Source: Mogibacterium sp.
GTDB taxonomy: Bacteria; Bacillota; Clostridia; Peptostreptococcales; Anaerovoracaceae
Length of the DNA stretch: 64,000 nt
Assembly (NCBI GenBank): GCA_017433975.1
Contig: JAFRGD010000001.1
Coordinates: 30,558 to 94,557, forward strand
Reading direction: 5' to 3'
Shown here: piece after piece, positions 24,634 through 31,295 of the stretch
How the letters are laid out: each line of letters opens with the position of its first letter
Numbering within the stretch: position 1 is the stretch's first letter
Notes under the pieces: model-generated
Database searches by the model: none
What the model saw: the letters and a program-made list of their open reading frames with translations, nothing else
What the model was told of the DNA's origin: nothing
Position numbers and translations under genes: made by a program

Positions 24634-24709
24634 TGGTGATCTCCGTGGGACTCGAACCCGACATTATCGGGATGAAAACCCGATGTCCTTGCCTTTAGAC
24701 GAGGAGACC
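24634..24709 (-). tRNA. tRNA-like gene, Glu anticodon UUC, encoded CCA
   Basis: Acceptor GGTCTCC/GGAGATC, D arm GTCT/GGAC, anticodon stem TCGGG/CCCGA with loop TTTTCAT (anticodon TTC) and encoded ACCA are all present. The T stem TCGGG/CCCAC has only three of five pairs, which would destabilise the elbow of an ordinary tRNA. Four bases separate it from the Asp-like gene and three from the Met-like gene. This tight packing implies processing from a single precursor. Confidence 0.72.
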
Positions 24710-24712
24710 GTG

Positions 24713-24787
24713 TGGTTGCGGAGGAGGGATCCGAACCCCCGACCGATTGGGTATGAGCCAAGCGAGCTGCCGCTGCTCCACTCCGCA
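24713..24787 (-). tRNA. tRNA-like gene, Met anticodon CAU, initiator-like, encoded CCA
   Basis: Acceptor TGCGGAG/CTCCGCA is a perfect 7 bp, followed by ACCA. The body GTGGAGCAGCGGCAGCTCG resembles an initiator tRNA D arm. The anticodon loop CTCATAC gives CAT with U33. The stem CTTGG/CCAAT lacks the three G-C pairs that define initiators and has a C-U mismatch. T-loop position 58 is G instead of the near-invariant A. It therefore looks like a degenerate copy of tRNA-fMet rather than a working initiator. Confidence 0.72.
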
Positions 24788-24851
24788 ACAATGGCTGAGG
24801 GAGGCGGACCTCCCTGCGCCGGTTGCCCGCGTACGGTTGCTGTCATTACTG
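24788..24851 (-). ncRNA. Third stem-closed RNA with the ACAGCAACC motif
   Basis: Starting in the stop codon of the HTH gene, CAGTAATG (24844-24851) can pair with CATTGTTG (24786-24793) through eight pairs, two of them G-U. The last two pairs overlap the 5' end of the Met-like tRNA. ACAGCAACC (24835-24843) follows the 5' strand, and a perfect 7-bp hairpin AGGGAGG/CCTCCCT (24798-24815, loop TCCG) fills the interior. The same plan as the other two elements suggests a family, but this is the weakest of the three. Confidence 0.45.
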
Positions 24852-25157
24852 TACACGGATATTTGTAATTATGGACTTGTTGAAGATCACTTCACCGTCG
24901 CCGTCGGGGCCATCGATCACGATGATCTGGTCGATGGCGACACCGAGGACGGCCGCAAGGATCACAAGGTTGTCGATGGTTGGCAGACTGTCACCGTTCT
25001 GCCACTTGTAAATCGCCTGCGGACTGGTGAAGCCGAGAATCACCTGCAGGTCTCTTACAGAGAACCCAGCAGCCTCTCTCAGCCGCTTGATGTTCTGTCC
25101 GGTTGCTCTTAAGTCGATGACTGGTACGTGTACCACACCGACGGTTCTTACGTTCAC
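24846..25157 (-). CDS. XRE-family HTH regulator of the RNA-repair island
   Basis: The 103-residue protein starts at GTG (25155-25157) with GGAAAGGAGAG about 9 bases upstream; an ATG four bases earlier is out of frame. Residues about 20-75 form an XRE HTH (NIKRLREAAGFSVRDLQVILGFTSPQAIYKWQNGDSLPTIDNL). The C-terminal segment (DGPDGDGEVIFNKSIITNIRVQ) is unlike the usual domains. It lies 51 bases after rtcB on the same strand and its stop codon overlaps the first small RNA element. It most likely regulates the rtcB operon; the inverted repeat at 26720-26742 is a candidate operator. Confidence 0.85.
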   Translation of the reverse strand: MNVRTVGVVHVPVIDLRATGQNIKRLREAAGFSVRDLQVILGFTSPQAIYKWQNGDSLPTIDNLVILAAVLGVAIDQIIVIDGPDGDGEVIFNKSIITNIRVQ

Positions 25158-25172
25158 CGCATTTACTCTCCT

Positions 25173-25194
25173 TTCCGGCCGTGCCAGGCCGGAA
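25173..25194 (-). repeat. Perfect hairpin between rtcB and the HTH gene
   Basis: TTCCGGCC and GGCCGGAA pair over 8 bases around a 6-base loop. On the minus strand it directly precedes the ribosome site of the HTH gene, so it could protect the mRNA end or tune expression. There is no T run, so it is not a terminator. Confidence 0.65.
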
Positions 25195-25208
25195 GGGTAA
25201 GAACCGGC

Positions 25209-26408
25209 CTAGCTTGCCTTAAAATTGAAAATAGGTTTTAACACTTCAATCACGTCTACCGACGCGTCGATGACATCGATGATGTCCTCGAGAGACTTGT
25301 AAGCCATCGGGGCTTCGTCCAGGGTGGACGGGTTCACGGAAGTCGTGTAAATGCCCTCCATGGCCTTTCTGTAGTCTTCCATTTCGATTGCGTCCCTGGC
25401 CTTGGCCCTGGACATTAGTCTGCCTGCACCGTGCGGCGCGGAGAAGTTCCAGTCCGGATTGCCCTTGCCGAAGGCGAGAACGGACCCGTCCCTCATGTTG
25501 ATCGGGATGAGGACCAGTTCGCCCGCATGCGCGGCGATGGCACCCTTCCGCAAGATCATTTCATCGGTGTCGATGTAATTGTGGACGGTGTGAAACGCGT
25601 CCAGAGCTTCGAGGCCGATGTGAGCGAGGATGACCTCGGCCATCTTTTCGCGGTTCAGCGCCGCGAAGCGCTGGCAGACCTCGACGTCGTGCAGGTAGTC
25701 GTCCAGAAACCTGCCGTACAGGTAGCAGAGGTCGTCCGGAACGGTCGGGTCCTTCTTTTCCCACTTGAGCGCCTTGAGCGCGGCCTGAATCTCGCTCTTT
25801 CTGCCAGCCGCCTTGTATTCCGCGATGATCCGGTCGCGTTGCGCGAGGTATTCCTCCTTGCCGCTGTTCAGATCGATCGCAAGCTGCTGGTAGAACTCAG
25901 CGACCTGCTTGCCGAGGTTCCGCGAGCCGGAGTGGATGATCAGGTATTTGGTCCCGTCCGCGCTGACGTCGATCTCGATGAAGTGGTTGCCGCCGCCGAG
26001 CGTTCCCAGCGACCGGTTCAGCCGCTGCGCGTTCGCGAGCTCTCTGTAGCATCTCAGCTCCGTCAGGTCGAACGGCCACATGACGCGGTCCCAGGTATCG
26101 AACCCGGACGGGATGCTGTGGCACGCCTCGTCCACCTTCGCGAAGTCGATGTCGGCCTTGCCGAGCTTGACCGTGTACATGCCGCAGCCGATGTCCACCC
26201 CGACCACGTTCGGCACCGCCTTATCTATGATCGTCATGGTCGTGCCGATGGTGCAGCCCTTGCCTGCGTGCACGTCCGGCATGATCCGGATCCGGCTGCC
26301 CCTCGTCATCTCGGTGTCGCACATTCTTTGGATCTGCGCGACCGCCTCGTCCTCCACGACTCTGGCAAAGCAGATCGCACTATTCACTTTGCCTTTGATT
26401 TCAAACAT
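25209..26408 (-). CDS. rtcB: RtcB-family RNA ligase
   Basis: The 399-residue enzyme has the RtcB metal and guanylylation residues: PDVHAGKG (Asp45, His47), GVDIGCGM (Asp72, Cys75), GGGNHF (His142), IIHSGSRNLG (His159), TVHNYID (His276) and the guanylate-accepting His326 in APHGAGR. RtcB joins 2',3'-cyclic phosphate and 5'-OH RNA ends, such as those left by anticodon nucleases. It is of the short bacterial RtcB type, about 400 residues. It heads an operon with an HTH gene, small structured RNAs and a Ro60-like protein. No RtcA, archease or RtcR is nearby. GGAGGAAATGAAATG gives ribosome site and start. Confidence 0.95.
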   Translation of the reverse strand: MFEIKGKVNSAICFARVVEDEAVAQIQRMCDTEMTRGSRIRIMPDVHAGKGCTIGTTMTIIDKAVPNVVGVDIGCGMYTVKLGKADIDFAKVDEACHSIPSGFDTWDRVMWPFDLTELRCYRELANAQRLNRSLGTLGGGNHFIEIDVSADGTKYLIIHSGSRNLGKQVAEFYQQLAIDLNSGKEEYLAQRDRIIAEYKAAGRKSEIQAALKALKWEKKDPTVPDDLCYLYGRFLDDYLHDVEVCQRFAALNREKMAEVILAHIGLEALDAFHTVHNYIDTDEMILRKGAIAAHAGELVLIPINMRDGSVLAFGKGNPDWNFSAPHGAGRLMSRAKARDAIEMEDYRKAMEGIYTTSVNPSTLDEAPMAYKSLEDIIDVIDASVDVIEVLKPIFNFKAS

Positions 26409-26431
26409 TTCATTTCCTCCGTAAAAATCAT

Positions 26432-26471
26432 AATAAAAAACCGCTCACCTCTGATCTGAGACAAGCGGTTT
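26432..26471 (-). terminator. Terminator-like hairpin in the leader of the rtcB operon
   Basis: On the minus strand AAACCGCT (26464-26471) pairs with AGCGGTTT (26438-26445), followed by TTT and then ATTAT, only about 25 bases before the rtcB start. The loop contains CAGATCAG, itself symmetrical, which permits an alternative fold. It may end transcription from the upstream gene or act as an attenuator of rtcB. Confidence 0.6.
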
Positions 26472-26772
26472 GAACATTCCATCAAACATGCCCGGCACTA
26501 ACTCACATGCCGCACACTCCCGTTGCCCGTCTCAGCTTTGCACACGAAATCACTCTCCAGGTCAGATCCCTGAAGTTTGTTGATCGTTTCGATTGTCCAA
26601 AGTATAAATCTCGGATACATTTGTTTTGAGAGCCTCTTTCTAATAAGGTTGATTGGCCGGCGCACGCCGACGGCGTCGCCTTTCGCCGATAGTAATATAC
26701 CACACGTGTCAAGCCTTGTAAATTCAACTTGTGGTTGAATTTGAGAAATTTTTAGAGCGGGGTAGGACCGCC
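26472..26772 (-). promoter_or_regulatory. Long leader region of the rtcB operon with inverted repeat
   Basis: No convincing gene occupies these 300 bases. A perfect 9-bp inverted repeat, AAATTCAAC (26720-26728) and GTTGAATTT (26734-26742), lies next to TTGACA on the minus strand (26709-26714), which could belong to the rtcB promoter; no good -10 at the expected distance is evident. A GC-rich potential hairpin (about 26655-26690) follows. The untranslated leader would be near 250 bases, long enough for regulatory folding. Confidence 0.4.
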
Positions 26773-27270
26773 TTACCGCCTGACATACCGCAGCTGGCAC
26801 GTCGGGTCGCCCTTGGCGATCGTTCCCGGCAGGTCGAGCTCCACGCCGAAGCACTCGCCGATGCCGCGGTCGCCGCACATCGCGTGGTCGCACATCATCG
26901 CGATCTGCTCGTCAGTGCAGCCTTGCTTTTGCCAGGCCTTGACCAGCGGGCAGTAGTGGAAGTCGATGTCCAGGTGGTCGTCATCGCACCGTTTGATGTC
27001 CATCTCGAAGACCTTCTGCGCGAAGAATCCGAACAGGGCCTTCTTGAGGCCTTTGAGGGACTGACCCATGCCGCCTTTCTCGACGAGCCCCTTGCCTTGA
27101 TACAAACCGCAGCGTTTGATTGCGTCCGGCGCGAAGTCCGCAGCCTTCAAGCCATGTTTCTCGGCCTCGTCGCACAACAGGTACATCCAGAGCGCCCGGT
27201 GCTCGAGCTGCTCGCGGATGCCTACGATCAGGGGGTTCTTGATCTTCGCTTCGTTTCTAATCTTGCTCAT
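26773..27270 (-). CDS. L-2-amino-thiazoline-4-carboxylic acid (ATC) hydrolase-like protein
   Basis: The 165-residue cytoplasmic protein ends with a segment FHYCPLVKAWQKQGCTDEQI, then MMCDHAMCGDRGI, matching the C-terminal pattern of the ATC hydrolase family: His-Tyr-Cys-Pro followed by a Cys-Asp-x3-Cys-x-Gly-Asp cluster. ATC hydrolase opens a thiazoline ring on the way to cysteine, but many family members have other unknown roles. Four conserved Cys and two His could bind a metal. GGAGGCGCAGT precedes the ATG. It is on the same strand as rtcB, but a 360-base leader separates them. Confidence 0.75.
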   Translation of the reverse strand: MSKIRNEAKIKNPLIVGIREQLEHRALWMYLLCDEAEKHGLKAADFAPDAIKRCGLYQGKGLVEKGGMGQSLKGLKKALFGFFAQKVFEMDIKRCDDDHLDIDFHYCPLVKAWQKQGCTDEQIAMMCDHAMCGDRGIGECFGVELDLPGTIAKGDPTCQLRYVRR

Positions 27271-27394
27271 ACTGCGCCTCCGTAGCTTTCATTATTCATC
27301 GTTTGACTGCATTATACTATATCCTCCCGGTCCTTTTCAAAGGCGAAAGTGGGCGGGGGCTTATGCGCGGAGCGACGATTCCAGCCGGTGCAAA

Positions 27395-27458
27395 ACTGCA
27401 TAAAATTGCATAAATATCTATAAATATACTTGACACACGCAATCATTAACGTTACAAT
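27395..27458 (+). promoter_or_regulatory. Consensus promoter with upstream TGCATAAA repeats
   Basis: TTGACA (27430-27435) and TACAAT (27453-27458) are separated by 17 bases. Upstream, TGCATAAAATTGCATAAA (27397-27414) followed by AT-rich sequence resembles ARG boxes and shares the half-site with the operator at 13589-13604. Since the gene encodes an arginase-family enzyme, control by ArgR and arginine would be logical. This remains inference. Confidence 0.6.
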
Positions 27459-27490
27459 ACACCCATCATAGCCGCAGACGAGGAGTGGTC

Positions 27491-28471
27491 ATGGAAATCA
27501 TCAACAAGCCTTTCACAGTCGAAGAGAGCCCGATGTGCAATCCGTTTGTCGGCATTCCGACGTTTCTGATGGCACCGTACTGCCCGAATCTCGACGAACT
27601 CGTCGCGGACATCGCGGTGATCGGCATGCCGTACGACATGGGGACTTCGGTCAAGACCGGCGCGCGGTTCGGCCCGAATGGGGTGCGGGCGGCCTCCAGG
27701 TATAACTGCTACGCGCACGAGGGCTGGTACGATCCGATCCGCGACGAGATGTTCCTCGGACCGCCGTGGAAGGTCGTGGACTGCGGGGACATCGATGTCC
27801 TGCACACGTTGTATGAGCAGAGCTTTCGGAACTGCGAGGCGGCGATCCGCAAGATCCTGGAAAAAGGCGCGGTTCCTTTCACGATCGGCGGGGACCACGC
27901 GATGACGACTGCGATCCTGCGAGCGTACGACTCCTACGAGGACCTGTGCGTGATCCAGTTCGACGCGCACCTGGACTTCTCGAAGGCACCTCACGGAATC
28001 ACCGAGGGACCGGGAAGCCCGATGAGAAGGGCCTCCGAGATGCCGCACATCGGTAAGCTGATGCAGATCGGGATCCGGGGCATCGGAAGCTCGCAGTACC
28101 AGGACTTCCAGGACGCGCGCGCGTATGGGAGCACCATTCTCACCTCGCACGACGTCAGGACGAAAGGCGTTGCCTACGCGATTTCAAAGATTCCGGACGC
28201 GGCTCATTACTACATCACGTTTGACATCGACGGCCTCGACCCGTCGATCGCCAACGGAACCGGCTCTCCGGTCCCGTACGGCCTCCTCTATGAGGAAGCC
28301 AGTGCGATTATCGAGGCGGTTGCGTACAAGGGCAGCATCGTCGGGTTTGATGTCGCGGAGGTCTCACCGCCGAACGACAACCACGACATCACATCGATGT
28401 ACGCTGCGCAGCTGATGCTGGACGCGATGTCTTTCCTGACCAAGGCCAGGGAGAAGCAAATCAATCAATAA
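27491..28471 (+). CDS. Ureohydrolase (agmatinase/arginase family)
   Basis: I chose the ATG at 27491, five bases after GAGGAG. The 326-residue protein carries the binuclear manganese motifs GGDHA (133-137), DAHLDF (158-163) and FDIDGLDP (244-251). These define the agmatinase/arginase/guanidinobutyrase family that releases urea from guanidino compounds. The N-terminal PFVGIPTF (18-25) and the agmatinase-like length favour agmatinase or a related ureohydrolase over arginase. The exact substrate is uncertain. A solute-binding lipoprotein gene follows after 28 bases and may deliver the substrate. Confidence 0.88.
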   Translation: MEIINKPFTVEESPMCNPFVGIPTFLMAPYCPNLDELVADIAVIGMPYDMGTSVKTGARFGPNGVRAASRYNCYAHEGWYDPIRDEMFLGPPWKVVDCGDIDVLHTLYEQSFRNCEAAIRKILEKGAVPFTIGGDHAMTTAILRAYDSYEDLCVIQFDAHLDFSKAPHGITEGPGSPMRRASEMPHIGKLMQIGIRGIGSSQYQDFQDARAYGSTILTSHDVRTKGVAYAISKIPDAAHYYITFDIDGLDPSIANGTGSPVPYGLLYEEASAIIEAVAYKGSIVGFDVAEVSPPNDNHDITSMYAAQLMLDAMSFLTKAREKQINQ

Positions 28472-28499
28472 TTGTATATTTATAAAGGAGGAACCTATC

Positions 28500-29300
28500 A
28501 TGAAGAAACTAACGAAAGCAATGGCGCTTCTTCTCATAGCGCTGCTGGCGGTCGGAATGCTCGCAGCCTGCGGAGGGGGCGGCGATTCCGGCGATTCCGG
28601 TGAGGAAGAGGTCGTCGTATACATCGCGGGAACCGAGCCGACATACCCGCCGTTCGACAGCACGACCGAAGACGGTGAGATCATCGGCTTTGACATGGAC
28701 CTGCTTAACGCGATTGCGGAGGACCAGGGCTTTGAAGTGAAGTATCAGGCCTTTGAATTCGACGCGCTGATTCCGGCGACGCAGGCGGGCAACTGCGACA
28801 TCATCGCCGCGGCGATGAACATCATGCCGGACCGTGCGGAAGTGGTCGACTTCTCAGATCCGTATTTTGAGAGCGGCAAAGTCATCCTCGTCAAAGCGGA
28901 CAACGACACCATTAAGAGCGACAGCGACCTCACACCGGACATGAAGGTCGCCGCGCAGATCGGTACGACCGAGGGCGAATACGTGCAGCAGCTCGCCGCG
29001 GACGGCAAGATCAAGGAAGCGGTTGTCCTGAACCAGACCACGGCCTGCATTCTGCAGCTGCAGAACGGCGACGTGGACGCGGTCGTCATCGACGCGCCGG
29101 TCGCGATGTACTATGACCTTCAGAACGAGGACATCAAGCAGATTGACTCCGTGATCGACCCTGCGCAGATGGCGTTCGCGGTCAACAAAGGTAACGATGA
29201 ACTGCTCGCTAAGATCAACGCCGGCCTCGCGCATGTCAAAGAGAATGGAACCTACGACGCGCTCGTCGAGAAATGGTTCACCAACGGCGGCGAGGAATAA
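28500..29300 (+). CDS. Amino-acid ABC transporter substrate-binding lipoprotein (family 3)
   Basis: The 266-residue protein has a lipoprotein signal peptide (lipobox LAAC at 21-24), a Gly/Ser tether and a family 3 solute-binding domain (PTYPPFDSTTEDGEIIGFDMDLLNAIAE). Such proteins bind polar or cationic amino acids at the outer face of the membrane. AAAGGAGGA precedes the ATG. No permease or ATPase gene follows, because a terminator comes next, so it must work with a transporter encoded elsewhere. Co-transcription with the ureohydrolase suggests an arginine- or agmatine-like ligand. Confidence 0.9.
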   Translation: MKKLTKAMALLLIALLAVGMLAACGGGGDSGDSGEEEVVVYIAGTEPTYPPFDSTTEDGEIIGFDMDLLNAIAEDQGFEVKYQAFEFDALIPATQAGNCDIIAAAMNIMPDRAEVVDFSDPYFESGKVILVKADNDTIKSDSDLTPDMKVAAQIGTTEGEYVQQLAADGKIKEAVVLNQTTACILQLQNGDVDAVVIDAPVAMYYDLQNEDIKQIDSVIDPAQMAFAVNKGNDELLAKINAGLAHVKENGTYDALVEKWFTNGGEE

Positions 29301-29333
29301 ACCCGCTGCAAGGCCCACTATATGATATAACGG

Positions 29334-29365
29334 AGGCGCTGAAGATTATCTTCAGCGCCTTTTTT
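29334..29365 (+). terminator. Intrinsic terminator
   Basis: GGCGCTGAAGAT and ATCTTCAGCGCC form a 12-bp stem with a one-base centre, followed by seven T. It ends the ureohydrolase/binding-protein transcript. Confidence 0.95.
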
Positions 29366-29429
29366 TAAACGAACCGGCCCCGGATATGTGGTATAATAAC
29401 CAGAGAAAACCGATGGAAAGGACTGCTCC

Positions 29430-29720
29430 ATGGATACGTTGTTCACGCTGAGCCAACTGAAAAAAGCCGCGGCAGGGGACCGGCAGCTCCGGGAGTCGCT
29501 GCTCGCGTCCCGGCAATCCGCGAAGCCGCTCAAAGCCTTTTGCGAGGCCGCCCGCGCCCATGGGTTCGACCTGTATGAGATGGATTTGATTGAGGCGGGC
29601 GCGGACCACTACGCCGCAATGAAGCGGAGCCAGAACGGCGGCGGCGAGAACTCGCCGGTCCTGAACTCCGCGTCAGATTATTATGAGGCATTTGTTGAAG
29701 AACTGGGGAAGATGGAATAG
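29430..29720 (+). CDS. Nif11-like small protein
   Basis: The 96-residue protein has the Nif11 leader-type helix pattern: TLSQLKKAAAGDRQLRESLL, then AFCEAARAHGFDLYEMDL, followed by a GGG and a polar tail ending EAFVEELGKME. Nif11 domains serve as leader peptides of some ribosomal peptides, but the tail here has no Cys and only a few Ser/Thr, and no modification enzyme is adjacent. The ATG is preceded by GAAAGGA. A Nif11-like structural protein is the safest call; a second candidate lies at 45905-46102. Confidence 0.6.
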   Translation: MDTLFTLSQLKKAAAGDRQLRESLLASRQSAKPLKAFCEAARAHGFDLYEMDLIEAGADHYAAMKRSQNGGGENSPVLNSASDYYEAFVEELGKME

Positions 29721-29743
29721 CGCCTCGAGAGGAGCGTTCCGCG

Positions 29744-30070
29744 CTATCTTTTAATATACTTCTCGTCGCCGACGTTGTCTTGGGCCGGAAGGAACCGTTC
29801 GACCTTCATGTGAAGGTCGTATTTATTGCGCAGGGTCATGATCTTTTGCATGGTTTCGGACTCGTGATGCGCGTCGAGCGCCTTCTGGTCGCGCCACTGG
29901 TCGATCAGCAGGACGGTTTCCGGGTCGTCCATCGGAAAAAAGTATTCATATCGCTCATTCCCGTCTTTCGCGCGGATTTCATCCACGATTCCGGTTGCGG
30001 TCATCTCTTCGGCGAAATTTCTTGCGCTGCCGGCTTCGCCCGTGTAATAGATATTAATCGTCAAACTCAT
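29744..30070 (-). CDS. Antibiotic-biosynthesis-monooxygenase (ABM/YgiN-like) domain protein
   Basis: The 108-residue protein matches the dimeric alpha/beta ABM fold: an N-terminal beta strand SLTINIYYTG, the motif VLLIDQWRDQKALDAHHESETMQKI and a final strand HMKVERFLP. YgiN-type members are quinol oxygenases or stress-related proteins. It lies 25 bases beyond the flavoprotein gene on the same strand, the last gene of the redox operon driven from the alcohol dehydrogenase promoter. A role in detoxification of quinones is plausible but inferred. Confidence 0.75.
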   Translation of the reverse strand: MSLTINIYYTGEAGSARNFAEEMTATGIVDEIRAKDGNERYEYFFPMDDPETVLLIDQWRDQKALDAHHESETMQKIMTLRNKYDLHMKVERFLPAQDNVGDEKYIKR

Positions 30071-30095
30071 GTCTCACCGCGCCTTTCCGAAGGAG

Positions 30096-30632
30096 CTAAA
30101 TGCTCTTCCCAAGTTCATACGCCTGCGCAGGGTATTTACTGGCGCGCGTCATCGCCGGCGTACCGCAGCCTTTCCCAAGTACGGTTCCGCAGTCTTTGAA
30201 ACTCATGTAGCGGCACAGCTGCTTGTAATATGCCTCCGTGACCTCAAACACGGTGTCCGTATTGTCCCACGCGACGGACAGAAGGGCAGCCCGCTTGTGC
30301 ATGGACGCGAGCTCCATCGTGAAGCTATAAAACCGGTCCACGCAGGCCTTGAGCGGGGCCGGCCAGTTGTAGTAGTAGACCGGCATGACGAAAACGATCA
30401 TGTCCGCGGCTTTGATTGCCGGCTTGATCTCGTTCTCATAGTCGTCGTTCAGGACACACGGGCCAGACATGCCGCAGCGACCGCAGCCCAGGCAGGGCTT
30501 GACGGTCTTGCGGATAACATCCATGACCGTGACGTCGTGACCGTTTTCTTTTGCGCCGCGGATGAATTCATCCGCCAGCATGTTCGACGAACCTTTGGCG
30601 TTCCCGCTGCTTTCCAGTACCAAAATATTCAG
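30096..30632 (-). CDS. Flavodoxin-fold NADPH-dependent FMN reductase-like protein, CTG start
   Basis: The flavodoxin-like protein reads MNILVLESSGNAKGSSNMLADEF from a CTG at 30630-30632, with GAGGA eight bases upstream, or from a TTG nine bases later. The CTG restores the first beta strand and makes a CTGA overlap with the upstream stop, mirroring common ATGA overlaps. The FMN loop is present (SSGNAKGSSN), as is a Cys-rich CLGCGRCGMSGPC insert typical of iron-sulfur flavoproteins without all ligands. YYYNWPAPLKACVDR is the usual second motif. It is part of the MerR-controlled redox operon. Confidence 0.8.
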   Translation of the reverse strand: MNILVLESSGNAKGSSNMLADEFIRGAKENGHDVTVMDVIRKTVKPCLGCGRCGMSGPCVLNDDYENEIKPAIKAADMIVFVMPVYYYNWPAPLKACVDRFYSFTMELASMHKRAALLSVAWDNTDTVFEVTEAYYKQLCRYMSFKDCGTVLGKGCGTPAMTRASKYPAQAYELGKSI

Positions 30633-31294
30633 ATCTGTTTTCCTCCTCGTAGCTGTTTTTTTCCAGCCTTATGCAAAAGATTCGTTATTGTCGCGACTAG
30701 TACCATGACCGCTACGTAGTCCAGAAGGAACAGGACCCTTGACGCGGACGGGTCGAAGTAGGCAAACTGTACCCGGAACAGCAGGTAATCTGCGATACCA
30801 CGGCGAATGAAAGCGAAGGCTCCGTAGGCCGAAATGATCGCGAAAAGGACGGAGAAGGCTTTCGCAGTACGCTGGCTGACGGCTTTCGTGAGCTTCGCGA
30901 CAATCGACGCTGTGTGCAGCCCCATGTGCACGCTCAGCAGTACGAAGCCCCAGTACGCGAAGCCCATGTGCACGGACCGAAGGTCTGCCGCGGAGGCACC
31001 CAGGGTCACGTCAACAAGGATGTGTTTCGACATCAGGAGGCCCGACACCGGCTGCGTCACCATGTATATCGCAAGCAGCACGTCGACTGCGGCGCTGAAC
31101 GCCCGCACTGGCGAATAACGGCCCTTGAACAAAGCGCGCCACCACCGCCGGTTCACGATATGATGCGCAGCAAAGAGCGCGAACATGCACACGCCGAGCA
31201 GTTCGTGGTTCTTTTCCCCGATGAGAGAATACGCCATGAGCAGCGGGAGTGCCAGTATCATTAGAATGTCGATGATTGTCCTTGCCGTCTTCAT
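30629..31294 (-). CDS. DUF4405-like membrane protein, possible b-type cytochrome
   Basis: The 221-residue protein has five to six transmembrane helices. Histidine pairs lie in hydrophobic stretches (FALFAAHHIVNRRWWRALFKG, RSVHMGFAYWG, LLSVHMGLHTASI), as in DUF4405 and ferric-reductase-like haem proteins. It would be a small membrane electron carrier. It begins one base after the flavodoxin lipoprotein stop and overlaps the next flavoprotein gene by 4 bases. The grouping with two flavodoxin-fold proteins suggests electron transfer across or along the membrane. Confidence 0.72.
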   Translation of the reverse strand: MKTARTIIDILMILALPLLMAYSLIGEKNHELLGVCMFALFAAHHIVNRRWWRALFKGRYSPVRAFSAAVDVLLAIYMVTQPVSGLLMSKHILVDVTLGASAADLRSVHMGFAYWGFVLLSVHMGLHTASIVAKLTKAVSQRTAKAFSVLFAIISAYGAFAFIRRGIADYLLFRVQFAYFDPSASRVLFLLDYVAVMVLVATITNLLHKAGKKQLRGGKQI

Positions 31295-31295
31295 C

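Noticed and set aside
24555..24787. Treating the three tRNA-like genes as an ordinary tRNA operon
   Set aside because: Not fully excluded, but each has a structural defect, they are wedged inside an rtcB-TROVE unit with Y-like RNAs, and their 3-4 base spacers with encoded CCA are unlike a free-standing tRNA operon in GC-rich surroundings. Kept as tRNA-like.
24369..24851. The three GGTTGCTGT copies as a CRISPR array or simple repeats
   Set aside because: Only nine bases repeat, spacing is irregular (about 60 and 300 bases), and tRNA-like and helix structures explain the sequence; no cas genes are present.
26498..26893. A 131-codon frame in the leader of the rtcB operon
   Set aside because: It overlaps the ATC-hydrolase-like gene, has no ribosome site and is Arg-rich without a domain; a leader RNA is the better explanation.
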